Positions 15,624 to 23,643 of a stretch of 34,894 bases of DNA are shown piece after piece. The notes under the pieces are model-generated. The model worked only from the letters and a program-made list of their open reading frames with translations, made no database searches and was not told the origin of the DNA. The translations under genes and the position numbers were made by a program. Each line of letters opens with the position of its first letter. Position 1 is the first letter of the stretch. Source of the DNA: Candidatus Caenarcanales bacterium (GTDB taxonomy: Bacteria > Cyanobacteriota > Vampirovibrionia > Caenarcaniphilales > Caenarcanaceae); NCBI GenBank assembly GCA_030065015.1, contig JASJDU010000027.1, forward strand, positions 1-34,894. Direction: 5' to 3'.

Positions 15624-17108
15624 ATGCGATTAGATGGGATTGTACGTCATTGCTTACGTATCTCTGATGATAATAAAGTTACTATTTGGGCTCAAAGAAA
15701 ACTTTCATCAAGACAAGTTGCCAAGTTTTCTTTACCAGAAAAAATTTCTTTAGGAGAAAAACAAAAAACAATTGACTCAGATATTGGAATCTCTGACCTA
15801 GTAAAAAAGATGTTGAGTAAGGCAAGATATACAAGTTTTTTTAAAGGAGTTTTTTCTAGGATCTTTGGTAAACCTTCTCCTTCTGAAATTCTCAACGAGG
15901 CTCTCATTAATGAGAAGTTGATAGAAAAAGTTACAAAAACTACTGATGCTTTTGGATTTAAGACAAATTATGCTTTCGTTCAACTTGGACAAAGCAAAAT
16001 TAATAAAATTACTAACCTAAAAAAAGAAATCTTTAAAGTCCTCAAGAAAGTTCATGATGATCATTCAATATCTGGACAAGCTGTTACAAACTTTGCAAAA
16101 AAGCTAGAGCAGACAAGTTTTTTTACTTGGTTTTTTGGAGATCTCGATAACATGAGATTTTGTAATAGCCACTTTGGTCAAACAAAAACAGATTTGTTAA
16201 TACTGCCGTCATTTATTGAAGCGATTTGTGGAATTGAACAAATACCTGTATTTCGCCCTTATAGAGGTGATGAATTTTATATGCTAATCGATCACATTAG
16301 TAAACTTTGTGAGATTAAAGATAAGTTAGTAAGTGTAAAATCCACAGAAGATTTAGAGTTATTAACTAGCTCTATTCAAGAAAATTATGAGCTTCCGCAA
16401 AACTTAATGAAGAGAATATTACATATAGCTCAAAACCTACATAGTTACTTAAATAATAGTGAGTATAGCTCTATTCTTGATAGATTCTTTGAAAATTATT
16501 CGTTTGACGAAAATGACGTATCTAATTTAAAACAAGAAATAGTGGATTATTTAAAAACAAACCCTCCAACATGCAGCATTGGATATGTAAAGTTTTATCT
16601 TCCAAATAATATTTCTCAACTTGAAAAACTATGGATTCAAATGGAAGAGGCTGTTCATCGTGCGACTAAAATGGCTAAAGACAATTCACTCTTTGCTGAA
16701 AATGGATTCACTCATTCAGACATACACATGAAAGAAAAGAATCGAATCGTTACTGTAAAAGCACGAATTAAACAAACTCAAAGTGGCTTGAAACCAAGTT
16801 TTATTACGGGACTCAAAGTTTTGGATCAGTCTACTGGAAAAACTAAGACGTTTTACTTAAATCCTCAAATAATTGATGGAAAACAACCAAAATATACAAA
16901 TCAATCGTCTAGTAACAATTCTGTTCCACGAAATGTGAGTGGGTATGGACATAGTAATAAAACGTTTTCCATCAATCCTCAAATAGTTAACGATAAACAA
17001 TCTGAATATACAAATCAATTGCCTAATAATAACTTTGTTCCGCTTGATCTGAGTGAGGTAGGAGAGAATAATAAAAATATCCAAGATGCTGAATCTAAAC
17101 CAGTGTAA
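15624..17108 (+). CDS. GGDEF-like protein with variant RGDEF site and repeat tail
   Basis: Residues about 135-395 (numbering from 15603) follow a diguanylate cyclase fold. They contain FFGDLDNMRFCNSHFG with the metal-binding Asp180, RPYRGDEFYML with RGDEF at 221-225 in place of GGDEF, CSIGYVKF at about 324-331 and LEKLWIQMEEAVHRATKMAKDN at the end. The gap from RGDEF to SIG is about 100 residues, roughly twice the usual, so there is an insertion. The N-terminal 130 residues are basic and unassigned. The C-terminus has two 38-residue tandem repeats. ATG 15624 is preferred over TTG 15603. It may make or only bind c-di-GMP; activity is uncertain. A terminator follows. Confidence 0.7.
   Translation: MRLDGIVRHCLRISDDNKVTIWAQRKLSSRQVAKFSLPEKISLGEKQKTIDSDIGISDLVKKMLSKARYTSFFKGVFSRIFGKPSPSEILNEALINEKLIEKVTKTTDAFGFKTNYAFVQLGQSKINKITNLKKEIFKVLKKVHDDHSISGQAVTNFAKKLEQTSFFTWFFGDLDNMRFCNSHFGQTKTDLLILPSFIEAICGIEQIPVFRPYRGDEFYMLIDHISKLCEIKDKLVSVKSTEDLELLTSSIQENYELPQNLMKRILHIAQNLHSYLNNSEYSSILDRFFENYSFDENDVSNLKQEIVDYLKTNPPTCSIGYVKFYLPNNISQLEKLWIQMEEAVHRATKMAKDNSLFAENGFTHSDIHMKEKNRIVTVKARIKQTQSGLKPSFITGLKVLDQSTGKTKTFYLNPQIIDGKQPKYTNQSSSNNSVPRNVSGYGHSNKTFSINPQIVNDKQSEYTNQLPNNNFVPLDLSEVGENNKNIQDAESKPV
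16845..17072 (+). repeat. Two tandem 114-bp coding repeats (38 residues each)
   Basis: Positions 16845-16958 and 16959-17072 encode two units, each opening KTF..NPQI, with KQ..YTNQ, NN.VP and a final S..G..N. They share about 20 of 38 residues. Divergence at both DNA and protein level shows an old internal duplication, giving a polar, Asn/Gln-rich and probably flexible tail on the GGDEF-like protein. Confidence 0.8.
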
Positions 17109-17118
17109 ATTCGAATAT

Positions 17119-17168
17119 TTCAATAGTGAATGTCTAGATTTTAAAGATGTTCATTATTGAATCCTTTT
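17119..17168 (+). terminator. Probable rho-independent terminator after the GGDEF-like gene
   Basis: TTCAATAGTGAA (17119-17130) pairs with TTCATTATTGAA (17150-17161), giving a 12-bp stem with one G-U pair and a 19-base loop, followed by TCCTTTT. It starts ten bases after the stop codon. The T run is interrupted, so strength is moderate. Confidence 0.6.
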
Positions 17169-17255
17169 CCAAAACTAAAGAAATTAAGTTTCAATCATCT
17201 TTGTTTTTGTCAAAGTCTATAATTTGCGTAATCAGGATTAATCAGTGAGAACAAA

Positions 17256-18026
17256 ATGAAGAACTTTATATGTGATATGGATGGAGTGATTTATAAGGAT
17301 AATCACTTGATACCAGGAGCTGATGATTTTGTTCATAGGTTGATAGCGAATGAGAATAAGTTTCTTTTTTTAACGAATAATTCTGAGGCTACTCCAAAAG
17401 TTCTCGTCGATAAACTTCTTAGGTTAGGAATTAAAGGTTTGAAAGAAGATAATTTCATCACAGCGGCTATGGCTACGGCTACTTTTTTAGAAACACAGGC
17501 TGAACGTAAAACCGCTTATTTAATAGGAGGCCCTGGTATTTATGAAGAGATGGAAAAAGTTGGATTTTCTGAAGACGATGAGAATCCTGAATACGTTGTT
17601 GTTGGAAAAACAAAAGACTTTAATTTTTCAATGATGAAAAAAGCGATTGAATTAATTAATAAAGGTAGCCGTTTTATTGCGACTAATCCGGATATATTAG
17701 ATCCAGTAGAGAATGGTTTTGAACCGGCGTGTGGTTGTATCTTAGCTTCTATTGAAAAAGGTGCCGGATTGAAACCTTATATAGTTGGTAAGCCAAATGC
17801 TCTGATAATGACTATTGCAAGAAAAAAATTAGGGGTTCATCCAGAAGACACCATTATGCTGGGAGATAGAATGGATACCGATATTATTGGCGGAATGGAA
17901 GCTGGTATGCAAACTTGTCTTGTACTTTCTGGAGTTTCTTCTAGAGAGTCAATTAAAATGTTTCCTTATAAACCGGATTACATTTTTGATAGTGTAGCTG
18001 ATATCTATCCAGAGAAATTTGAATAA
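17256..18026 (+). CDS. HAD-IIA (NagD/AraL-type) sugar phosphatase
   Basis: This is a cytosolic haloacid dehalogenase-family phosphatase. The 256-residue protein has motif I DMDGVIY (nucleophile Asp7, acid/base Asp9) and motif II LTNNS. A C2-type cap with ATNPDILDPVENGFEPACGCI is followed by the lysine of VGKPNA and motif IV LGDRMDTDI. This is the NagD/p-nitrophenylphosphatase branch, which includes Bacillus AraL and acts on small sugar or polyol phosphates. Its stop overlaps the start of glycerol-1-phosphate dehydrogenase by one base (TAATG), implying translational coupling, so the two products may act in one pathway. The exact substrate cannot be read from sequence. Confidence 0.92.
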   Translation: MKNFICDMDGVIYKDNHLIPGADDFVHRLIANENKFLFLTNNSEATPKVLVDKLLRLGIKGLKEDNFITAAMATATFLETQAERKTAYLIGGPGIYEEMEKVGFSEDDENPEYVVVGKTKDFNFSMMKKAIELINKGSRFIATNPDILDPVENGFEPACGCILASIEKGAGLKPYIVGKPNALIMTIARKKLGVHPEDTIMLGDRMDTDIIGGMEAGMQTCLVLSGVSSRESIKMFPYKPDYIFDSVADIYPEKFE

Positions 18027-19081
18027 TGAAGATCCACGTTCCATCTTTGCTGAGAACCAAACCAAAAGCTTTAGATAAGCTGGGAAAATACTCCGCCCAA
18101 TTGGGATTTAAAAAAATCATTTTGTTTTTAGGCGAAGGAATTGAGAATCTTTTAGGTGAGAGGATTTTCCAGGCTCTAAAAGATAAAAATATTGAGATAC
18201 TTCAGACTCATACTATTGCTACTTCAGATGTTAAATTACTGTTTGATTTGTCTTTGCAAATTAAGGATTATTCTGCCAATGCAATTGTTGCTGTTGGTGG
18301 GGGAAAAGTAATCGATTGTGCTAAATATGTTTCCTCAATAAGTAAGTTGCCATTTCTTGTTGTTCCGACAATAACTTCTAACGATGGGTTTTGCTCACCT
18401 GTGGCTTCATTAAATGTTGATGATAAGAAAAAAAGTTTTAAAACGGACTTGCCTAAAGGAGTTGTAATTGATACAGAGATTATAAAGAATGCTCCTAAGC
18501 AGTTCTTTTTCTCTGGAGTGGGTGATTTGCTTAGCAAATATACTTCAATTTTTGATTGGAAGCTTGCTTATCATCATACTGGAGAATACGTTGACGATTT
18601 TGCCGTTGCAATTAGTCAAAACTCTCTCGAAGCGTTTGTTAATTATCCCAATAAGGATCCTCAAGATCTTAAGCTTTTAACCTTGTTTGCTAATTCTTTA
18701 TTAATGAGTGGAATTGCAATGGAGGTAGCTGGTTCTAGTAGACCTGCCAGTGGAAGTGAACATTTGATTTCACACTCTTATGATCAAATAAGTGAAAAGC
18801 CTTTATTACATGGAATTCAAGTTGGAATTGCAAGTTACGCCAGTAGTTTTGTTCAAGAGAAAACACATAAATTAGTTAAAGATTCTTTAGTGAATACTGG
18901 GCTCTATGATTTTATAGTTAACTCAGGTTTTAGATTGAATAAACATGAATTTATTGAATCAATCAAAAAGGCACCCGAAATTAAGAAAAACTTTTTTACA
19001 ATCCTCTCCATGGAAAATCAAACTGAGAAGCTTATTGATTTTATTAATAAGGATCCAATGATGAATAATATGTTGAATTAA
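18026..19081 (+). CDS. araM: sn-glycerol-1-phosphate dehydrogenase [NAD(P)+]
   Basis: The enzyme reduces dihydroxyacetone phosphate to sn-glycerol-1-phosphate. This is the archaeal-type lipid backbone, used by some bacteria (Bacillus AraM/EgsA) to make prenylglyceryl phosphates. The 351-residue protein has the NAD-binding VGGGKVIDCAKY, the PTITSNDGFCSPVASL block, and metal ligands Asp167 (GVGDLLSKY), His246 (SGSEHLISHSYD) and His262 (LLHGIQVG). FDWKLAYHHTGEYVDDFA is also typical. It overlaps the upstream phosphatase by one base. No PcrB-type prenyltransferase or arabinose gene is in the window. Its stop is 12 bp from a convergent gene. Confidence 0.93.
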   Translation: MKIHVPSLLRTKPKALDKLGKYSAQLGFKKIILFLGEGIENLLGERIFQALKDKNIEILQTHTIATSDVKLLFDLSLQIKDYSANAIVAVGGGKVIDCAKYVSSISKLPFLVVPTITSNDGFCSPVASLNVDDKKKSFKTDLPKGVVIDTEIIKNAPKQFFFSGVGDLLSKYTSIFDWKLAYHHTGEYVDDFAVAISQNSLEAFVNYPNKDPQDLKLLTLFANSLLMSGIAMEVAGSSRPASGSEHLISHSYDQISEKPLLHGIQVGIASYASSFVQEKTHKLVKDSLVNTGLYDFIVNSGFRLNKHEFIESIKKAPEIKKNFFTILSMENQTEKLIDFINKDPMMNNMLN

Positions 19082-19093
19082 AACTCCAATATT

Positions 19094-20644
19094 CTATTTC
19101 AAGTCAATATTTATTGGTAGATCAACTTCAAGATAATTAAGAAAAAAGTCTTTAATTTCTCCAATTACATAAAAATTGAATAATGGAACAAAAAGTTGAT
19201 TTACCTGATTGGATAATAATTGATGATCCCTGTCTAGCTCTAATTCTCTTGAAGGTAAATTGTTTTCTTTAGAGGATGAACCATTGTAGACTAATAAATT
19301 TTCTTCTAACTCTTTTATCAATCGGTTAGTTTGCATGCTGTTTTTTTGTCTTTGAGAAAGAAGACAGAGGATACTTCCCATCAGGATATATCGAGCTTCC
19401 AAGTTTTCTGGATATAACTTGGTTAATTCTCTAGACATTTCAACAGCTTTTTCAAAATCTTCTTTTTTTAGATATTGATCAAAAATTATGCTGATACTGA
19501 ATTTTCTATATAATTCTATTAATCTGTTGCATCCATTCATTAATGGATTGTTTTCTTGATCATTAGGTGGCAGCATTTTTAATGCTTTTTGAGCATCATC
19601 ATAAGATGACTTGCATATTTCTATTACAGTTTTTTCATCAAATCCATTCTTATACAAATTACTAGCTAGTTCATATCTATTGAAGGCTCTTGCTGCTATT
19701 GCAGGATAAAAATATGGATTGCTTATTATAGAGTAACTTAAGAGCTCTAAAGTTTTAGCTAAACTGTTTGCTTTTTTCCTGTTTACTTGTATCGCTTGTG
19801 AGAAGTATCCATAAGCAACATCTTTTTGAGATTGAGGAAGAAAAGATTCTTTTAAACAATAGTAAAGAAAATCATAGTCTGTGTTATTAGCATTATTCTC
19901 AGTTGAAAATTTGTCTCTATATTTTTCAAAATGCTTTAACGAAAGTTTGAATAAGCTATCTATTTCTCTTGCAGTTAATGAGTTATTCTGTGATGCCAAA
20001 TCTGCGTATTCATAAGCGGTTAATGCTAAATACTGAAGAATGTCAGTAGAAGGATCTGGGCTTAATCTGACAATTTTCAAATAGGTTTCAAGAAGTTCTT
20101 TTAGAAGTTGCTCTTTTCTTTCGCTAGATTCACTGAATTCTTGAGAAGAAAGCTCTTTATCAATGGAATTAACCTTTTCAATTAATCCAAACTCTGCAAC
20201 TTTCATGTGATCAAAAAGATCTTGCTTAAGCCTGCTCCAATATTCATCTGAGGAATTATCTTTGTAATATATTTCAAAATCTCTTAAGCCTCTTTTTAAA
20301 AAGGTAGCAATTGTTATTTTGTTGTCTAAAGTTGTTCTTTGAAATGCTTCCCAAATATCTTCTGTATGAGAATCAACTAGTGCTTTTAAGTTTTCAAAAG
20401 CCTTATAAAGATAAGAATTACCTCTCAAATTCATTAATTTAGAAAAACTGATTTTATTTTCTTTTCTCGCCGCTTCAATATGGGTTAACGCTAAATCAAA
20501 TCCATTAAACTTAAAAAGAGTTTTTATGCGCTGATTAACTTGTTTAGGGTTACTTCTAAAGACAAAATCTTGAATTCTTTGTCTTTTAATTTTAGTTACT
20601 GGGCTTTGTGGTTTTAAAATGAATTTTTGTATTTTTTGTAACAC
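19094..20644 (-). CDS. Large alpha-helical (TPR-like) protein of unknown function
   Basis: The 516-residue protein has a basic N-terminus and is otherwise rich in amphipathic helices with Leu, Tyr and Ala in spacings like tetratricopeptide repeats. The clearest unit is FEKAVEMSRELTKLYPENLEARYILMGSILCL. A weaker one contains YDDAQKALKMLPPNDQ. There is no signal peptide, membrane helix or catalytic motif. GTG is the only suitable start near the frame's opening. It is probably a cytosolic scaffold or partner protein. I do not recognise the family. It stands alone between the convergent araM gene and a 250-bp upstream gap. Confidence 0.65.
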   Translation of the reverse strand: MLQKIQKFILKPQSPVTKIKRQRIQDFVFRSNPKQVNQRIKTLFKFNGFDLALTHIEAARKENKISFSKLMNLRGNSYLYKAFENLKALVDSHTEDIWEAFQRTTLDNKITIATFLKRGLRDFEIYYKDNSSDEYWSRLKQDLFDHMKVAEFGLIEKVNSIDKELSSQEFSESSERKEQLLKELLETYLKIVRLSPDPSTDILQYLALTAYEYADLASQNNSLTAREIDSLFKLSLKHFEKYRDKFSTENNANNTDYDFLYYCLKESFLPQSQKDVAYGYFSQAIQVNRKKANSLAKTLELLSYSIISNPYFYPAIAARAFNRYELASNLYKNGFDEKTVIEICKSSYDDAQKALKMLPPNDQENNPLMNGCNRLIELYRKFSISIIFDQYLKKEDFEKAVEMSRELTKLYPENLEARYILMGSILCLLSQRQKNSMQTNRLIKELEENLLVYNGSSSKENNLPSRELELDRDHQLLSNQVNQLFVPLFNFYVIGEIKDFFLNYLEVDLPINIDLK

Positions 20645-20895
20645 TATGAAAATCTTCTAACGAATTTAAGATCATCACAAATTAACATAAGTTAATACGC
20701 TTTGCTAGTAACATGAGATTATTCATATTAAGCATTACTTTTTAGCAATGTAGAAAGTTAATAAATCGTTACAGAGATCATTTAATACCTGGTCTGGATT
20801 GAGTCTGTTTTGTAGTTTTTAGGAAATATTACAGAAAGCTTCAAAAGGCTATCTAGTATTGACAATTGAGCTTTCATGGTTTAGTATATTTAACT

Positions 20896-21506
20896 ATGAT
20901 TAAGATTACATCCTCAAATCAGTCACCTTTAAGAAGTTTGTATAGAAGGCAAATTCAAAATAAAAAAGTTTTAAATTCACAGAACAAAAAGAAAATTAGT
21001 CCACGAGAGGAATTATTGTCTAAATGTGGCTCTTCTCAAAATGTTTTAGCTATTCACGTAGCTAAAACACATATAGATAACGCTCAGAATAACATTAGTG
21101 AGTTTACTGTTTTCATAAATGAAGCGAAGTACACACTAGAAGAGGTTGATCAAAATTTAGGACAGGCAAAAAGTATAGTAGCTGAGTTGAATGGGCAAAT
21201 CAAAGAATTAGAGAATGAAAGAGAACTGGGAATTGTCTTATTTGGGTTAGAAACTACGAGCGTTTAGCTTACTCACGATACATAATAAATAAAGTTACAA
21301 GAATACTGAACAGAGAATCTGATGATTATTGCGATAAATATGATGGTGGAGAAACAGTCGATGTTCTTTACCTACCTCAACTTTTAAATAAGGCTTCACA
21401 AGAATTAAATCTTGTTTACCAAAATTCGGATAAATTAGAAAAAGCCGTTTTTAGGGTCAAGGAAGAGATCAAAAAGTTGAGGAGTAAATTGCCTTATTCG
21501 GGTTAA
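20896..21506 (+). pseudogene. Coiled-coil protein gene split by a -1-type frameshift
   Basis: From ATG 20896 the frame runs through a basic N-terminus into a coiled-coil segment (HIDNAQNNISEF..., ELNGQIKELENERE) and stops at 21265-21267. Near 21225 the other frame opens and continues without a stop to 21504-21506. It encodes GNCLIWVRNYERLAYSRYIIN, then a Tyr/Asp-rich part and a second coiled-coil (NSDKLEKAVFRVKEEIKKLRSK). Adding one A at GAACTGGG joins the two halves into a protein of about 203 residues. This is therefore a disrupted gene, a sequencing error or programmed slippage. The longer TTG start at 20866 is less likely. No family is recognised. Confidence 0.65.
21258..21330 (+). repeat. 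Direct repeat copy 1 (inside the split coiled-coil gene)
   Basis: About 73 bp, encoding ERLAYSRYIINKVTRILNRESDDY, recurs 257 bp downstream at 21515-21587. The most conserved part is a run containing ATTACAAGAATACTGAACAGAG-like sequence (GTTACAAG in this copy). Most changes between the copies are conservative at the protein level. Confidence 0.8.
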
Positions 21507-21514
21507 TAAACTAA

Positions 21515-21622
21515 GAGTGTTTAGCTCATTCAAAATACATGATCAATAAAATTACAAGAATACTGAACAGAGAATCTAATGATTACGATTATCGTAATCT
21601 CTCTTTACTTTCTGTCCGTTAA
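21515..21622 (+). pseudogene. Partial duplicate of the split coiled-coil gene
   Basis: This frame (after a stop at 21512-21514) reads ECLAHSKYMINKITRILNRES and ends at 21620-21622. The first 24 or so residues match the middle of the upstream split gene, including YxINKxTRILNRES. After NDYDY the similarity ends. It has no start of its own, except an internal ATG at YMINK, and is best read as a relic of a tandem duplication. Confidence 0.65.
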
Positions 21623-21686
21623 CCTGGATCAACTCCAGTTGTTTAATCCCTAAGGAGAAACCCTTGTAAATTTGAGTTTCCCCTTT
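21621..21686 (+). terminator. Two successive hairpins, weak terminator candidate
   Basis: AACCTGGATCAACTCCAGTT (21621-21640) can fold into a bulged 7-bp stem. AAGGAGAAAC (21652-21661) then pairs with GTTTCCCCTT (21676-21685) with one mismatch. The following bases (TATGT) are not a T run, so it is a weak terminator or a structured RNA element. It closes the decayed coiled-coil region before the next gene. Confidence 0.35.
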
Positions 21687-21798
21687 ATGTAAAAGGACTC
21701 TTTACTCTAGAGCTTCAGATATAGATTAATTAGCCGAAAAACTCATTAGTCAAACGTACAAATAAAAGTGTTTCTGACGAAGAAGCAAGAGGTACTAT

Positions 21799-22056
21799 AT
21801 GCAAAATCATCAAAAAGCCTTCGCAATATTCAGTTTTGTTCTTTTGGTTTCAATGAGTAATTCGCTAAAATCAGAATCATGTCCCCGTAGATTTGGCCCA
21901 GTTAGTCTTTTCAAAAAAGCCATTCATGCAGTTGGCAGTGGTGTTTCATTGGGTGTAAGAACTTTTAAACATAATCTATTCATTGCAAAAAGTGGATTGA
22001 GAAGTAATGACTCATTCGCTAGTTGGAGAGATTCTAGTTATTCTTGTGGAAGATAA
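21799..22056 (+). CDS. Small secreted protein of unknown function
   Basis: The 85-residue protein has a signal peptide (MQNHQKAFAIFSFVLLVSMSNS with a likely cut around residues 22-26). The mature part is about 60 residues, basic, with Gly/Ser-rich SGVSLGVRTFKHN and two cysteines (SCPRRF and SCGR, the latter four residues from the end) that could form one disulfide. An AGAGG ribosome-binding site precedes ATG. It has its own strong terminator 46 bases after the stop, so it is a single-gene unit. No family is recognised. Confidence 0.6.
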   Translation: MQNHQKAFAIFSFVLLVSMSNSLKSESCPRRFGPVSLFKKAIHAVGSGVSLGVRTFKHNLFIAKSGLRSNDSFASWRDSSYSCGR

Positions 22057-22101
22057 TTGTTGAATGCCTTGCTGCCTTCACAGGTATTCTTAAACAATTT
22101 G

Positions 22102-22142
22102 ACGCTTTGAACCTTTTTATTGAGGATTTCAAAGCGTTTTTT
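22102..22142 (+). terminator. Rho-independent terminator
   Basis: ACGCTTTGAA (22102-22111) and TTCAAAGCGT (22128-22137) form a perfect 10-bp stem, and the last base of the stem begins a run of six T. It terminates plus-strand transcription of the small secreted protein gene. Its T tail overlaps the stop of the convergent protease gene. Confidence 0.85.
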
Positions 22143-23379
22143 ATACTTTCACTTTTCTGATAGCATTTATTCTTTCTAATACTGTTGGGTGTGAGTAATT
22201 CAAAAAAGCATAAAAAGGGTGTGGCGTTAAATTCGAAAGATTGTCCACTGATAGTTTTTTGAGAGTATTAATCATTGTTTCTGGATTTTGAATTGTTTTA
22301 GCTGCAAATTCATCGGCTTCGTATTCGTTTTTTCTTGAAATAGCCTGCATCACCACTCCAGTTAAAAACTCTATCGGGGAATACAGTAAACCGAAAAAGA
22401 TCAACCCCGCGTAAATGGAAGTGTCTTGCATGTAAAAAGCGTCGAAAAGGGATCTATTTGTAAGAAAGATCGAAAGTAAAAAGAACACAATTCCGGATTG
22501 GATAACGCTTAATATTATTCCTTGTTGAATATGTTTCTTTTTGTAATGACCAATTTCGTGAGCTAAAACTGACACAAGTTCTTCAATTGAGTGTTGCTTA
22601 ATTAAAGTATCGAATAAAGCTATTCGTTTGAATTTACCAAAACCGGTAAAAAAAGCATTTGACTTGCTCGATCTTTTAGAACCATCCATAACGAAAATGT
22701 CTTTTATTGAGAATTTTACTGAATCTGCGTAGTCGATAATTGCTTTTTTCAAGTCACCTTTTTCTAATGGAGTAAATTTATTGAAAATAGGCATTATTAA
22801 AGTTGGAGCTAAAAGTTGCATGAAAATTGAAAAGATAGTCAATGTAATCCAGCAGTATAACCAAGCAAAATCACCAGCATAACTGAAAAACGCTATAACT
22901 CCTGCCAAAATAGGTAAGCCAATAACCGAGGATAAAGCTAATCCTTTTAATAAATCAGAAATATAAGTTGCCGGCGTTGTTTTGTTAAAACCATATTTCT
23001 CTTCTAAAACAAATGTCCCATAAATATCAAAAGGAATAGAAAATACAGATTTGATCACCAAGAGTAAACTGATGTATATAAGGCCGCTGACTATTTCATT
23101 AAAACCATAAACTCTGATCAATTGATCCAAATAATTGAAGCCACCAGTAAACCAAAAGAGCAAAGTTAACGATATTTCAAAGCTTGATGTAATTAGTCCA
23201 AACTTAGTTTTATCTTTTGTATATTCTTGAGATTTCCTATAAGTATCTTTATCATATGTACTTTTGAATTCATCCGGCAATTCAGCGTCTAGAGCGCCAA
23301 TATTTAACATTTCGGCGATGAAATGCAAAAGGAATTCGGTTATAAGAGCAAACAGAATAATAATTGTATAAATGTTCAT
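22141..23379 (-). CDS. Ste24-type M48 family zinc metalloprotease
   Basis: The 412-residue integral membrane protein resembles CAAX prenyl protease 1 (Ste24). It has an N-terminal M48_N region with several helices, including the SIPFDIYGTFVLEEKYGFNKTT signature. The zinc site is H274-E275-x-x-H278 (LAHEIGHYKKKH) with the third ligand in NEYEADEFA (Glu354), and the C-terminal SHPTVLERI is intact. In bacteria such enzymes are thought to degrade or process membrane proteins, since protein prenylation is absent. It is convergent with the small secreted protein gene. The 264-bp gap upstream serves both it and the divergent SRPBCC gene. Confidence 0.93.
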   Translation of the reverse strand: MNIYTIIILFALITEFLLHFIAEMLNIGALDAELPDEFKSTYDKDTYRKSQEYTKDKTKFGLITSSFEISLTLLFWFTGGFNYLDQLIRVYGFNEIVSGLIYISLLLVIKSVFSIPFDIYGTFVLEEKYGFNKTTPATYISDLLKGLALSSVIGLPILAGVIAFFSYAGDFAWLYCWITLTIFSIFMQLLAPTLIMPIFNKFTPLEKGDLKKAIIDYADSVKFSIKDIFVMDGSKRSSKSNAFFTGFGKFKRIALFDTLIKQHSIEELVSVLAHEIGHYKKKHIQQGIILSVIQSGIVFFLLSIFLTNRSLFDAFYMQDTSIYAGLIFFGLLYSPIEFLTGVVMQAISRKNEYEADEFAAKTIQNPETMINTLKKLSVDNLSNLTPHPFYAFLNYSHPTVLERINAIRKVKV

Positions 23380-23592
23380 TTTTACTTCATTTGATATGTT
23401 GATAGTTTAGAACTTACCGAACGAGAAATCCTAAGAACTCTAAATAATTCTATAGAAAAGCCTCAAAGATTTTGCGTATATTAGATCGGATAGTTAGATT
23501 AGAGAATGTATTAGATTTTGCCTCGATTTAATATACTGATTAGTATACCGAGAGAAATAATGTGTATATTAAGAATTGAATTTATTGAACGA

Positions 23593-23628
23593 GTAATAAA
23601 TTTGAGTTTCACTCATTAAACTTATTAC
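23593..23628 (+). promoter_or_regulatory. Long imperfect hairpin in the leader of the SRPBCC gene
   Basis: GTAATAAATTTGAGT (23593-23607) faces ACTCATTAAACTTATTAC (23611-23628) over a 3-base loop. The arms pair throughout except for one A-C mismatch and a 3-base bulge. It ends 15 bases before the start codon of the next gene, close enough to affect initiation or to be an operator. A further small dyad, TATACTGATTAGTATA, lies at 23532-23547. Confidence 0.45.
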
Positions 23629-23643
23629 TTTGATATTGAGCTC

